DNA of 34,665 nt from Flavobacteriaceae bacterium (GCA_016744615.1 JADGEA010000018.1:1-34665); one strand, 5' to 3'. Positions 1 to 7,990 are shown, numbered from the stretch's first letter. A program made the numbers and translations. The notes: a model not told the origin generated them from the letters alone.

Positions 1-139
1 AATCATCAATTTTTTTACCCATCTTATTCACGGTAAAATAATAGCCACATTCCTTACATTTATATCGCTGCCTGTTATTGATAATTCCACTTTTTACATA
101 AGTGGTTGAACTACAGTTTGGACATATTTTCTTATTCAT
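1..139 (-). CDS. IS1-like transposase, zinc-ribbon N-terminus (partial)
   Basis: The reading frame starts at the ATG whose complement is at 137-139 and runs off the left edge, giving about 46 residues. Two CxxC pairs are visible, CPNC near residues 6-9 and CKEC near 27-30, followed by GYYFTV. This is the layout of the InsA-type zinc ribbon at the N-terminus of IS1-like (and some IS1595-like) transposases, which binds the element's ends. The catalytic part lies outside the window, so completeness and activity cannot be judged. It is divergent from uvrB, and 175 bp of AT-rich DNA without a recognisable gene separates them. Confidence 0.7.
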   Translation of the reverse strand, partial: MNKKICPNCSSTTYVKSGIINNRQRYKCKECGYYFTVNKMGKKIDD

Positions 140-314
140 ATATATTATTTTAGCATAAATATACTTATTTAGCAATAAAAATAAATAAAAAAACACAAAA
201 TATCTATATTTTTTCTTGAATTTTAGTTGACAAAGCCAATTTTTACAATTTAAGGAGACCGGTTTTTATCACATTAATCCATAAAGTAAAGCCAGATTAT
301 TCTATTTTTACAAA

Positions 315-2303
315 ATGAATTTCAAAATCTCATCAGAATTCGATCCAACAGGTGATCAGCCACAGGCAATTGATCAACTGACACAAGGAATTAGGGATAA
401 TGAAAAATATCAAGTGTTGCTGGGAGTTACCGGATCTGGTAAAACATTCACAGTGGCTAATGTGATTGAAAAGGTGCAAAAACCAACTTTGGTTCTGGCT
501 CATAATAAAACTCTGGCTGCTCAGTTGTATTCTGAATTCAAACAATTTTTCCCTGATAATGCCGTAGAATACTTTGTTTCTTATTACGATTATTACCAAC
601 CGGAAGCCTATATCCCATCAACGGGGTTATATATAGAAAAGGATCTCTCCATCAATGATGAAATTGAACGAATGCGTTTAAGCACAACTTCTTCTCTCCT
701 TTCGGGAAGAAGAGATGTTTTGGTAGTTGCTTCTGTTTCCTGCATATATGGTATTGGGAACCCTGTGGAGTTCAAAAAAAATGTAATTACCATAAAAGTA
801 GATCAGGTTATTGCACGGACTAAGTTTTTACACCAACTTGTTACCAGTTTGTATTCAAGAACTGAGGCTGAAGCAAAAAGTGGTTCCTTTCGGGTTAAGG
901 GAGATACCATAACTATTTATCCCTCTTATGGAGAATACGGGTTTAGAGTGCATTTCTTTGGTGATGAGATCGAAGAAATTGAGAGTTTTGATCTGACCAA
1001 CAATCAAATTATTGATACTTTTGAGATCTTAAATATTTATCCCGCAAATTTATTTGTTACTTCTCCAGATGTTTTACAAAATGCTATCCATCAAATCCAG
1101 GATGATATGGTAAAACAGGTTGATTATTTTAAGAAAATAGGCAAAGGCTTAGAAGCCAAAAGATTGAAAGAAAGAATAGAATTTGATCTAGAAATGATCC
1201 GAGAGTTGGGATATTGCAGCGGAATTGAGAATTATTCCCGTTACCTTGACGGAAGAGCTCCCGGAACCAGACCCTTTTGCTTATTAGATTATTTTCCAAA
1301 TGATTACTTGATGTTGGTTGATGAAAGCCATGTGACCATTCCTCAGGTGCATGCCATGTACGGTGGTGACAGATCTCGTAAAGAAAATCTGGTAGAATAT
1401 GGATTCCGACTGCCTGCAGCAATGGACAACAGACCTTTAAAATTTGAAGAGTTTGAAGAAATACAAAATCAGGTGATTTATATCAGTGCAACTCCTGCAG
1501 ATTATGAATTGCTGCAAACAGAAGGTGTTTTTGTAGAACAGATTATTCGCCCAACCGGCTTGCTAGATCCAGAAATTGAAGTTCGCCCGAGTCTAAATCA
1601 AATTGATGATCTGATCGAAGAAATTCAAATTAGAATAGAAAAAGATGAACGCATTTTGGTTACTACTTTGACCAAAAGAATGGCAGAAGAACTGACTAAA
1701 TATTTGAGTCGAATTCAGATTCGTTGTCGTTATATTCATTCAGATGTGGATACTTTAGAAAGGGTAGAAATTATGCGAGATCTACGTTTGGGTTTGTTTG
1801 ATGTTTTGATAGGAGTAAATCTTTTACGTGAAGGTTTAGACCTGCCAGAAGTATCTTTGGTTGCCATTTTAGATGCGGATAAAGAAGGTTTTTTGCGTAG
1901 CCATCGCTCACTTACGCAAACCATTGGTAGAGCTGCAAGAAACATCAACGGAATTGCTATCATGTATGCTGATAAGATCACAAGAAGCATGCAACTCACT
2001 ATAGATGAAACCGATAGACGAAGAGAAAAACAAATTAAACATAATACAAAAAATAATATCACTCCAACTCAGATCAAAAAAAATATTGATAATGCTTTGA
2101 CCAAAACAGAAACTGCAACCTATCAATATGACGAGGCCAACGCACAAGCGGCTGAAGCAGATCTACAATATCTGGTAAAACCAGAAATTGAAAAACTTAT
2201 TCGTGAAAAAAGAAAGAATATGGAAAAAGCAGCCAAAGCCCTTGACTTTTTAATTGCGGCAAAATTACGTGATGAAATTAAAGAGCTGCAGGGGTATTTG
2301 TAA
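315..2303 (+). CDS. uvrB: UvrABC system protein B (excinuclease subunit, helicase-like)
   Basis: UvrB receives damaged DNA from UvrA, verifies the lesion by inserting a beta-hairpin between the strands, and recruits UvrC for incision in nucleotide excision repair. At 662 residues it has the usual full length. Visible features are Walker A GVTGSGKT at residues 37-44, the tyrosine-rich hairpin YYDYYQPEAYIP near 90-101, the Walker B/DEAD-like DESH at 336-339, the helicase C-terminal motif QTIGRAARN near 540, and the C-terminal UVR coiled-coil (about 625-660) that binds UvrC. The ATG at 315 gives the canonical N-terminus with FDPTGDQPQAI at residues 9-19. It ends 11 bp before a convergent gene, and I see no strong terminator in between. 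Confidence 0.98.
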   Translation: MNFKISSEFDPTGDQPQAIDQLTQGIRDNEKYQVLLGVTGSGKTFTVANVIEKVQKPTLVLAHNKTLAAQLYSEFKQFFPDNAVEYFVSYYDYYQPEAYIPSTGLYIEKDLSINDEIERMRLSTTSSLLSGRRDVLVVASVSCIYGIGNPVEFKKNVITIKVDQVIARTKFLHQLVTSLYSRTEAEAKSGSFRVKGDTITIYPSYGEYGFRVHFFGDEIEEIESFDLTNNQIIDTFEILNIYPANLFVTSPDVLQNAIHQIQDDMVKQVDYFKKIGKGLEAKRLKERIEFDLEMIRELGYCSGIENYSRYLDGRAPGTRPFCLLDYFPNDYLMLVDESHVTIPQVHAMYGGDRSRKENLVEYGFRLPAAMDNRPLKFEEFEEIQNQVIYISATPADYELLQTEGVFVEQIIRPTGLLDPEIEVRPSLNQIDDLIEEIQIRIEKDERILVTTLTKRMAEELTKYLSRIQIRCRYIHSDVDTLERVEIMRDLRLGLFDVLIGVNLLREGLDLPEVSLVAILDADKEGFLRSHRSLTQTIGRAARNINGIAIMYADKITRSMQLTIDETDRRREKQIKHNTKNNITPTQIKKNIDNALTKTETATYQYDEANAQAAEADLQYLVKPEIEKLIREKRKNMEKAAKALDFLIAAKLRDEIKELQGYL

Positions 2304-2314
2304 TAAGAAGTATA

Positions 2315-2734
2315 TTACTCTTTTTTAATATACAGCCAGTTATTCCCGCCAAAAGTCAAAACCCAAATTGCAACAAGAAGCCAAACAACAAACAAACCCA
2401 ATCCAAAATGTTTTATAAAATCGTTATTACTCAAAACCCACATCATTCCAGAAACTATTAATATTGGCCCTACAAAAGGTACTATTCTATTTAAAAATTT
2501 ACTTCCACTAATAATTAAACTTTCGTTTTGGGGTAGTTGTTTTAATACAACTTTTTTACTTCCAAACCACCCATACATTTTAGCCTTAAGAAACATATTT
2601 TCATTTTCATCGGGTATTTCAATAACCTTTTCTTCTCCATTTTTTAGTTCTGTGACCTTTTTATCTCCAATAAAAATTTTATAGGTTAAATTTTGATTGA
2701 AATTTTCTTTTGGCCTTTTAAAAGTTATTTTCAT
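2315..2734 (-). CDS. Hypothetical membrane protein, 139 aa
   Basis: I do not recognise a family with a name. The first about 75 residues are a soluble, beta-rich segment with charged residues (a KNGEEKVIEIP stretch near 35-45). It resembles the short carrier domain of PEGA-like proteins, but this is only an impression. Two hydrophobic segments follow, about residues 85-103 and 110-128, separated by a short polar loop (NNDFIKHFG), so the C-terminal half is probably a membrane hairpin. It is the last gene of a minus-strand run of four small genes, 89 bp downstream of the lipoprotein gene, and its stop lies 11 bp from the uvrB stop. Confidence 0.7.
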   Translation of the reverse strand: MKITFKRPKENFNQNLTYKIFIGDKKVTELKNGEEKVIEIPDENENMFLKAKMYGWFGSKKVVLKQLPQNESLIISGSKFLNRIVPFVGPILIVSGMMWVLSNNDFIKHFGLGLFVVWLLVAIWVLTFGGNNWLYIKKE

Positions 2735-2823
2735 GTTCTTTAATTTTTAAACCTTTTAAAGTATGCATATAAATTTCTTATACTACCAATTTCTTAATCA
2801 AATTATTCCATCAAAAGGATTTA

Positions 2824-3180
2824 CTACTTTTGAGCTTTAGTGACAAATATCCATGGGTAACCTGGCTCCATATGCCTACATACACCTAATTCATTGCTCT
2901 TCGGCTTTCTTAAATCAAGTTTTATTTGAAGTCCGTTAACTTTAAATTCATCTGGTAGATTTTTAGCAATAAAAACATCTCCTATAACTATTTCGCCTAA
3001 AATCAATTTCACACTTTCTAATCCTTTTGTAATTCTTATTTCATAAAAACCACAATCAATATTTATTCTAATTACCTCTGCCTCATATGGATACACAACG
3101 GGGATATTGTCTTCGTGACAAGAATTAAATACCAACCCAACAAGCACTAAACTGAGAATTAAATATTGCTTTATTTTCAT
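2824..3180 (-). CDS. Hypothetical lipoprotein, 118 aa
   Basis: The N-terminus is a lipoprotein signal peptide: a KIK n-region, a hydrophobic core, and a lipobox ending in NSC at about residue 21. The residues after the cysteine (HEDN) are acidic, which in Bacteroidota can act as a surface-export signal for lipoproteins; that is inference. The remaining about 95 residues are beta-rich with several cysteines. I recognise no family. It lies 22 bp downstream of the PH-domain gene on the same strand, so the two are probably co-transcribed. Confidence 0.65.
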   Translation of the reverse strand: MKIKQYLILSLVLVGLVFNSCHEDNIPVVYPYEAEVIRINIDCGFYEIRITKGLESVKLILGEIVIGDVFIAKNLPDEFKVNGLQIKLDLRKPKSNELGVCRHMEPGYPWIFVTKAQK

Positions 3181-3202
3181 AATAATCTATTTAAAATATA
3201 AT

Positions 3203-3580
3203 TTACATCACTTTCTCTGCTAAAAACTTTTGAACTTCATAAACATCAATACTTTTATTGAACTTTTTACTTACGGTTGGCAAATTTTCACCAGAAATCC
3301 ATATTTTCAACTCGGCATCCAGATCAAAAGTTCCGGCAGTTTCCAATGAGAATCTTGATATATTTTTATAAGGCATCGATCTGTATTCTACTTTACTCCC
3401 AGTTAAACCCTGAACATCAATTATAATCAGACGTTTATTTGTAAACATAAATACATCTCTAAACAATTTAAAACCTAATTCTACCAGTTCACTTTTAATA
3501 AGTAGTTTTTCATATTTCTTGGTTAATTCTTCCGGTGAAACAACACTTGCATTACCTAATAGTTTGTTTAATATACTCAT
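3203..3580 (-). CDS. Bacterial PH-domain protein
   Basis: This 125-residue protein looks like a single bacterial pleckstrin-homology domain (PF08000 type). After a short helical N-terminus come the hallmark strands FMFTNKRLIIID (about 45-56), GLTGSKVEYRSMPYKNISRFSLET and a final helix (YEVQKFLAEKV). There is no signal peptide or membrane segment, so it should be cytosolic. The role of these domains in bacteria is not well established. It sits 22 bp from the gene on each side, in the middle of a likely four-gene operon. The family assignment is fairly sure; the function is not. Confidence 0.82.
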   Translation of the reverse strand: MSILNKLLGNASVVSPEELTKKYEKLLIKSELVELGFKLFRDVFMFTNKRLIIIDVQGLTGSKVEYRSMPYKNISRFSLETAGTFDLDAELKIWISGENLPTVSKKFNKSIDVYEVQKFLAEKVM

Positions 3581-3602
3581 TTTTTAAATTTTAATTTATT
3601 AC

Positions 3603-4076
3603 TTAACTCAACTCCTCCAACTCTAATCCGTAATCATATTGCAGATCTTCATGTAAAGTTGCAATTGCCTTTTTTATACTTAAAATTTGTCGTTCAAAAA
3701 TATTCACCAGACTCACATTATTTTTATAGTTTGGTCTTAACTCTTTTAACTCTTTACAAAAATACAGAAGTAATTCAACTTCCGTTTCTTTCTTTTTAGA
3801 ATAACGGATATACTTTTTGGTATTCCGTAAAATCTTTCTAACACTCTTTTTAATATAAAAATAACTATTTCTGTTGATCAATTTAAAGTCTTCTTCTACC
3901 TCTCTTTTTACACCAAGAATAAAAGATTCTTCATCTGATTGTTCAAATAATAAATAAGTAAGAAGTTCTTTATTTTCCTTTTTAAATTTTGATAAACGCA
4001 AGCAAAGTTCAACAAGTTCCACCTGTGACCTGTACTTTAATTCATTCTTTAGTTCTCTAACCGTTGCGGTTTTCAT
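3603..4076 (-). CDS. Conserved hypothetical protein, 157 aa, helical and charged
   Basis: This is a soluble, strongly charged and almost wholly helical protein, with no signal peptide or membrane span. Lys-rich helices in the middle (residues about 75-100, IKKSVRKILRNTKKYIRYSK) suggest nucleic-acid or membrane-surface contact, which is speculation. I recall similar unnamed proteins of the same length in other Flavobacteriaceae, including the ending LHEDLQYDYGLELEEL, so it is a conserved family rather than a chance frame. It is the first gene of the small minus-strand run and starts just below the decayed tail of the DUF1028 gene. Confidence 0.75.
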   Translation of the reverse strand: MKTATVRELKNELKYRSQVELVELCLRLSKFKKENKELLTYLLFEQSDEESFILGVKREVEEDFKLINRNSYFYIKKSVRKILRNTKKYIRYSKKKETEVELLLYFCKELKELRPNYKNNVSLVNIFERQILSIKKAIATLHEDLQYDYGLELEELS

Positions 4077-4088
4077 AAATTCATAAAC

Positions 4089-4170
4089 TTACTGTGATAA
4101 AATATTTTTCAACTCCTCATTCAAAACCATTAATAGTCCTGATTTTATTAACCTTTCTGTCTATAATCTC
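4089..4170 (-). pseudogene. Decayed C-terminal tail of the DUF1028 gene
   Basis: Adding one base to the A6 tract (T6 on the plus strand, 4182-4187) moves the DUF1028 frame so that it reads on through NRRL, a TAG stop (4161-4163), then TERLIKSGLL and a final LKNILSQ, with a stop at 4089-4091. In recalled family members the protein ends with a segment like NWR-LT-RL-KSGLL. The segment is therefore the old C-terminus, lost through a one-base deletion and a nonsense change, and AGG where TGG (Trp) would be expected. Confidence 0.6.
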
Positions 4171-4912
4171 CTGTTCTTATCTTTTTTAAAACCTCTTTAA
4201 AAATAGGAAGCGCTTTATCAAAATTTTTATTATTCGCCAAAGCAATGGCAGTCCAATATTTCATTTCCAGATTCTTAGGAAATATTTTTTGTGCAGCACC
4301 ATATTCTTTTAATGCAGTTTTCATATCATTATCCTCCACTGCAAGATCTCCTTTATTCATAAACTGATAAGCATGATGCACATTTATCATTCTTTCTACC
4401 AAAGGTGAATTTCCGCTTTCGCGGAAGGCTTTTGACATCGCAGGAACAACTTTGTCATCAAGCATTATATTGGCTTGAACAGAAAAATTATTACCAATTA
4501 TTTCATTTGCAAAATCAATACAATTATTTCCTATAAAGGTAGAAACATCACCATGAACATCAAGCATAGCAACTTGCCTTACATCTCTGGCTTCATCTTT
4601 TGCTATCAAAATTTCTAAGGTTTCTGTTATACTTCCCCCTTCCTCCATCAATTGAAAACCTTTTGAACCATAAGCCGGATTGATAAAAGATTGTGTCGCT
4701 ACTACTCCAACTCCTAATTTTTCCAAGGAAACCGATGTTCCTACAGCAAACCAGTGACTTTGCACCGCAACTACCATTTCTCCGGTTACTTTATCTCTTG
4801 CAACAATAGAGAAAGTATGGGCAAAATTATCTTTATAAACCTGTGCCATTCCAAAATTAGACAAAAGAATAATGATGGTTAAAATAAGATTTTTGAATAT
4901 TAAATTTCTCAT
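4148..4912 (-). CDS. Secreted DUF1028 (Ntn-hydrolase-fold) protein with short TPR-like end, C-terminally frameshifted
   Basis: Residues 1-23 form a signal peptide ending in MAQ. The DUF1028 domain follows: HTFSIVARD at 32-40, then VVAVQSHWFAVG, GVVATQSFINPAYG and IGNNC. This family is predicted to have the Ntn-hydrolase fold, with the nucleophile exposed near the start of the domain; the substrate is unknown. Residues about 180-245 form a TPR-like helical pair (KGDLAVEDNDMKTALKEYGAA...). The open frame is 254 residues, shorter than recalled homologues, because a frameshift near residue 243 replaces the conserved tail with IRTGDYRQKG. The core domain is intact, so the protein may still be made. 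A TACCTTTG -7 box lies 57 bp upstream. Confidence 0.85.
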   Translation of the reverse strand: MRNLIFKNLILTIIILLSNFGMAQVYKDNFAHTFSIVARDKVTGEMVVAVQSHWFAVGTSVSLEKLGVGVVATQSFINPAYGSKGFQLMEEGGSITETLEILIAKDEARDVRQVAMLDVHGDVSTFIGNNCIDFANEIIGNNFSVQANIMLDDKVVPAMSKAFRESGNSPLVERMINVHHAYQFMNKGDLAVEDNDMKTALKEYGAAQKIFPKNLEMKYWTAIALANNKNFDKALPIFKEVLKKIRTGDYRQKG

Positions 4913-4969
4913 AAAAGGCTAATTAATTTTCACTTTAGCTTGTCATAAAAATACAACAAACTACCCTAA

Positions 4970-4977
4970 CAAAGGTA
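4970..4977 (-). promoter_or_regulatory. Predicted promoter (-7 box) of the DUF1028 gene
   Basis: TACCTTTG on the minus strand matches the Bacteroidota TAnnTTTG -7 consensus. A TTG lies 17 bases upstream, a little closer than the usual 19-21. The start site would fall about 50 bases before the ATG at 4912. Confidence 0.5.
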
Positions 4978-5109
4978 AAAAATTAACTTTGAGACAATTC
5001 TTCAATTCTATCAGATTCTATCATCTAAAAAGAGGGTTTAGAATTGGCAAGAAAAAGCATTGTCTTAGCTATTTTATCTGATAAAGTAAATATCCCCAAT
5101 AAAAGGTAT

Positions 5110-5236
5110 TGAACCTCATGCTAATCCCTGAACTCAATTAATGGGAATCAACCCTAAGGATCGAGGTACAAACCTAGATCTCGCTGAAAAGCGGGATTAG
5201 TTCGACTAACTAAAAAATTGAAACTATTTTTTTTTA
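5110..5236 (+). ncRNA. Candidate structured RNA, four-way junction with GNRA tetraloop (unknown family)
   Basis: In this 403-bp gap no open frame is convincing, but the DNA folds unusually well. CTAATCC (5121-5127) pairs with GGATTAG (5194-5200) and encloses three hairpins. They are GGG/CCC at 5143-5154 with flanking TTA/TAA, GATC-G-AGGT-ACAA-ACCT-A-GATC at 5159-5180, and CGCT-GAAA-AGCG at 5182-5193. The GAAA loop is a GNRA tetraloop only on the plus strand, and a T9 run (5227-5235) follows on that strand, so I prefer this orientation. No clear promoter is visible. It lies outside the predicted transcripts of both flanking minus-strand genes. Candidates to test include the Flavo-1 RNA motif; I could not confirm a match. 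Confidence 0.45.
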
Positions 5237-5250
5237 GAGTCTCACGAATA

Positions 5251-5280
5251 AAAAAACCCACAAGCAAAACACTTATGAGT
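5251..5280 (-). terminator. Rho-independent terminator of the aldolase gene
   Basis: On the minus strand ACTCATAAGT (5271-5280) pairs over ten positions, three of them G-T, with GCTTGTGGGT (5257-5266). A run of T residues (5251-5256 and beyond) follows. It lies 36 bp after the aldolase stop. Confidence 0.75.
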
Positions 5281-5315
5281 TTTTAATTTTAAATCTTAAA
5301 TTTCTAATTTTCAGA

Positions 5316-5969
5316 TCAATTTCCTTTTTTATAATCAGCTAAAAACTGTGCTAATCCAATATCTGTTAAAGGGTGTTTTAGCAAACCTTTAATTGCACTT
5401 AGTGGACCAGTCATTACATCTGCACCAATCTTTGCGCAATCCATAATATGCATGGTATGACGCACAGATGCTGCTAAAATTTGAGTTTCATATCCATAAT
5501 TATCATAGATCAATCTGATCTCAGATATCAATCCTAAACCATCTGTAGAAATATCATCCAATCTACCAATAAATGGCGACATATAAGTTGCACCTGCCTT
5601 AGCAGCAAGCAATGCCTGACCGGCAGAAAAAACCAATGTCATATTAGTTTTTATTCCTTTATCAGAAAAATATTTACAAGCCTTCACACCATCAGCTATC
5701 ATAGGGAGTTTTACCACAATTTGCGGATTCAAAGCAGCTAGTGATTCTCCTTCTCTTACCATCCCGTCAAAATCAGTTGCAATTACTTCTGCACTAACAT
5801 CTCCATCAACAATATCACAAATTGTTTTGTAATGGTTGATTATGTTTTCTGCTCCCGTAATCCCTTCTTTTGCCATCAATGATGGATTTGTAGTAACTCC
5901 ATCTAATATTCCAAATTCCTGAGCCTCTTTGATTTGATCTAAATTTGCAGTATCTATAAAAAATTTCAT
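5316..5969 (-). CDS. fsa: TalC/FSA-type transaldolase (fructose-6-phosphate aldolase family)
   Basis: This is a class I aldolase of the small transaldolase family. It transfers or releases a dihydroxyacetone unit in sugar-phosphate metabolism, via a Schiff base on lysine. At 217 residues it has the family's usual length. It begins [10 protein letters not shown] and has [10 protein letters not shown] at 23-32, the active lysine in VVKLP (Lys87), [17 protein letters not shown] and [10 protein letters not shown] longer frame reaches 6023, but those codons lie upstream of the predicted start of transcription (TATATTTG box at 5991-5998) and do not resemble the family, so I choose the ATG at 5967-5969. 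Sequence alone does not separate aldolase from transaldolase activity. It ends at a strong terminator. Confidence 0.93.
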   Translation of the reverse strand: MKFFIDTANLDQIKEAQEFGILDGVTTNPSLMAKEGITGAENIINHYKTICDIVDGDVSAEVIATDFDGMVREGESLAALNPQIVVKLPMIADGVKACKYFSDKGIKTNMTLVFSAGQALLAAKAGATYMSPFIGRLDDISTDGLGLISEIRLIYDNYGYETQILAASVRHTMHIMDCAKIGADVMTGPLSAIKGLLKHPLTDIGLAQFLADYKKGN

Positions 5970-5990
5970 TCTTTCTTTTTTTAATTTCAA

Positions 5991-5998
5991 CAAATATA
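5991..5998 (-). promoter_or_regulatory. Predicted promoter (-7 box) of the aldolase gene
   Basis: TATATTTG on the minus strand is a perfect TAnnTTTG box 21 bp before the chosen ATG. A TTG lies 22 bases further up. It supports the shorter start of the aldolase. Confidence 0.6.
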
Positions 5999-6113
5999 AG
6001 TTAATTATGGTAGTGGTATCCAATAAAAATTTGACTTTCTTAACAATAATATTAACCTTTGTTTCGATTAATTATTGCACCATTTTAATTTAAAGAATAA
6101 ATTTTACGGAAAT

Positions 6114-6806
6114 ATGAACACAAAAGATCACATTCTAATCAACGGATTTAAACATATAAAATTTGAGCAGTTTGAATTTTCCCCACAAGATATACTTTTA
6201 AAAAGTGAATCTTTTTATCAAAAAATGAATATGCGAAGATCTGTCAGAGAGTTCAGTAGCAAACCTGTTTCAAAAACAATTATTAGAAACCTGATCAAAA
6301 CTGCCTCCACTGCCCCATCGGGTGCTCATAAACAACCTTGGACATTTTGTGCCATTTCAAATCCTGAAATTAAAAGTAAAATTAGAAAAGCAGCAGAAAT
6401 AGAAGAAAAAGAAAGTTATGAAAGTAGAATGAGTGACAGCTGGTTAAAAGATCTGGCACATTTGGGAACAGATATAAACAAGCCTTTTTTAGAAATTGCC
6501 CCCTGGTTGATCGGAATTTTCAAAAAGGCATTTGAATATAATGAAAAAGGTAAAAAAATCAATAATTATTATGTGAATGAATCTGTTGGATTGGCAAGTG
6601 GCATGTTGATCACAGCTATTCACAATGCAGGTTTGGTTACTTTAACCCACACTCCCAGTCCGATGCAATTTTTAAGTAAAATACTCAATCGCCCAGACAA
6701 TGAGCGACCATTTTTATTGCTACCGATTGGTTATGCTAAAGACCCTACTTACGTACCTGATCTAAAACGAAAAAATATAAATAAAATTGCAGAATTTTAT
6801 GAATAA
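6114..6806 (+). CDS. Nitroreductase-family flavoprotein, iodotyrosine-deiodinase-like
   Basis: This 230-residue FMN-dependent protein shows RRSVREFS (41-48), APSGAHKQPWTF (67-78) and a late LTHTPSPMQFL. It resembles the iodotyrosine deiodinase (IYD) branch, which reductively removes halogen from halotyrosines. In IYD a Glu, a Tyr four residues later and a Lys 21 residues after the Tyr bind the substrate zwitterion. Here E98, Y102 and K123 keep exactly that spacing. The frame can be extended to a TTG at 6075, but that adds 13 unlike residues and overlaps promoter-like sequence, so the ATG at 6114 is preferred. It is divergent from the aldolase gene and convergent with the SDR. Substrate in vivo is unknown. 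Confidence 0.88.
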   Translation: MNTKDHILINGFKHIKFEQFEFSPQDILLKSESFYQKMNMRRSVREFSSKPVSKTIIRNLIKTASTAPSGAHKQPWTFCAISNPEIKSKIRKAAEIEEKESYESRMSDSWLKDLAHLGTDINKPFLEIAPWLIGIFKKAFEYNEKGKKINNYYVNESVGLASGMLITAIHNAGLVTLTHTPSPMQFLSKILNRPDNERPFLLLPIGYAKDPTYVPDLKRKNINKIAEFYE

Positions 6807-6852
6807 TCATCACTATGTCAATTATTTAATCTCAATAAAGCAAGAAGAGTAA

Positions 6853-7653
6853 TTACATTTTATAATACTTCATAATCATATACTCATACAATTTGTTAGG
6901 CAATACCTGCTTTAAGACAATAGAAAGTTCTTCTACAAAACTACCCACTTTGTAATGTATCTTCGGGTTTTTCTTATTGATTATTTTGTGTATTTTTTTT
7001 GCTATTTTAATAGGATCTCCACCGGTATTTACATGTGCATTCATCAAGTCAAGATTTTTTTGATACACCTTCTTATATGAAGAATCTTTAAAAACAGGAG
7101 TATGATATCTGTTTGCCGCAATATTGGTGTTAAAATCACCTGGAGCAATATTTGTTATCATAATACCAAATTTTTTCACTTCCATCCGAATGGATTCTGT
7201 AACTCTTTCCAATGCACTTTTACTCGAAGAATAAACGCCTCTAAATGGCAAGCCCATATATCCGGCAATAGAAGTCAAATTTATGATCAAACCCGATTTT
7301 TGTTTTCGCATTTGTGGTAAAACGGACTTTATTACATCAATGGTTCCAAAAAAATTAGTGTCAAATGATTTGCGCATTTCATCTGTTGGAGTCTCTTCAA
7401 TTGGTCCGGTAATACCTGAGCCTGCATTATTGATCAAAACATCAATTCTACCTTCCTTATCAATTACCGTTTTAACAGCACTTTCAATGGTATTTGAATC
7501 ATTTAAATCTAATTGCAACAATGTAAATGGTTGATTATTTGGTTTAGGAATACGACAAGTTCCATAAACCCGAAATCCTTTATCGGATAAATACTTAGCG
7601 GTTGCATTGCCTATTCCTGTGGAAGCACCTGTGATTAAAACTACCTTATCCAT
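6853..7653 (-). CDS. Short-chain dehydrogenase/reductase (SDR), classical type
   Basis: This is a 266-residue classical SDR that should use NAD(P)(H) to oxidise an alcohol or reduce a carbonyl. The Rossmann motif TGASTGIG is at 8-15, NNAG at 75-78, and the catalytic Ser-Tyr-Lys at S128, Y141 and K145 (YSSSK). Arg33, just after the second beta strand (GTCRIP), suggests a preference for NADP. There is no signal peptide. The basic C-terminus with LPNKLYEYMIMKYY is typical of membrane-associated SDRs of this subgroup. The substrate cannot be told from the sequence. It stands alone, convergent with the IYD-like gene. Confidence 0.92.
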   Translation of the reverse strand: MDKVVLITGASTGIGNATAKYLSDKGFRVYGTCRIPKPNNQPFTLLQLDLNDSNTIESAVKTVIDKEGRIDVLINNAGSGITGPIEETPTDEMRKSFDTNFFGTIDVIKSVLPQMRKQKSGLIINLTSIAGYMGLPFRGVYSSSKSALERVTESIRMEVKKFGIMITNIAPGDFNTNIAANRYHTPVFKDSSYKKVYQKNLDLMNAHVNTGGDPIKIAKKIHKIINKKNPKIHYKVGSFVEELSIVLKQVLPNKLYEYMIMKYYKM

Positions 7654-7844
7654 AGGGCAAATATCCTAAAAAGCAATGAAATTCTATTATCATTTAATGT
7701 GATATTTTTAAAAAGAAGTAAGATAGTTTACTAAAATAAGATGTTTTTTGAATCCCTTCCCCAAGAAAAGATGGGATTGCTAGCTCTTGAAATGAAATGA
7801 AGCGATGATACGGTATTTTCCTGTTAGGGACTGGAACAACTAAA

Positions 7845-7877
7845 ATCTTTGATTTCGTTTAGCAACTCATCAAAGAT
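7845..7877 (-). terminator. Hairpin terminator downstream of the SRP RNA
   Basis: ATCTTTGAT (7869-7877 read on the minus strand) and ATCAAAGAT (7845-7853) are perfect inverted repeats of 9 bp. They are followed on the minus strand by TTTAGTTGTT. The hairpin begins 15 bp past the SRP RNA body. Confidence 0.6.
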
Positions 7878-7892
7878 AAGTTTCATTAAAAT

Positions 7893-7986
7893 GGCAAGCT
7901 ACCTGCATCACACCGCTACGACCTAATACCTTTGCTGCGTTCCCGCCCTGGAGGATTCAAAGGGAGCTGGTTGTGCAGGACTTGCC
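7893..7986 (-). ncRNA. ffs: Signal recognition particle RNA (4.5S type, small)
   Basis: On the minus strand the ends pair, GGCAAG-CCTGCA against TGCAGG-CTTGCC. The apical part holds CCAGGGCGGGAACGCAGCA, the form of the conserved Ffh-binding GGAA loop and asymmetric loop of SRP RNA. The length of about 94 nt fits the bacterial small type. The RNA binds Ffh and directs ribosomes making membrane proteins to FtsY. A promoter with perfect spacing places the start near 7986, exactly at the closing stem. Confidence 0.88.
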
Positions 7987-7990
7987 GCTG

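Noticed and set aside
5121-5200. tRNA gene in the structured interval, because of the cloverleaf-like four-way junction with a 7-bp closing stem
   Set aside because: The arms lack a 7-base anticodon loop, a proper T-loop and the D-arm consensus, so it is not a tRNA.
5970-6023. Longer N-terminus of the aldolase starting at 6023
   Set aside because: It lies upstream of the perfect TATATTTG box and adds 18 residues foreign to the family.
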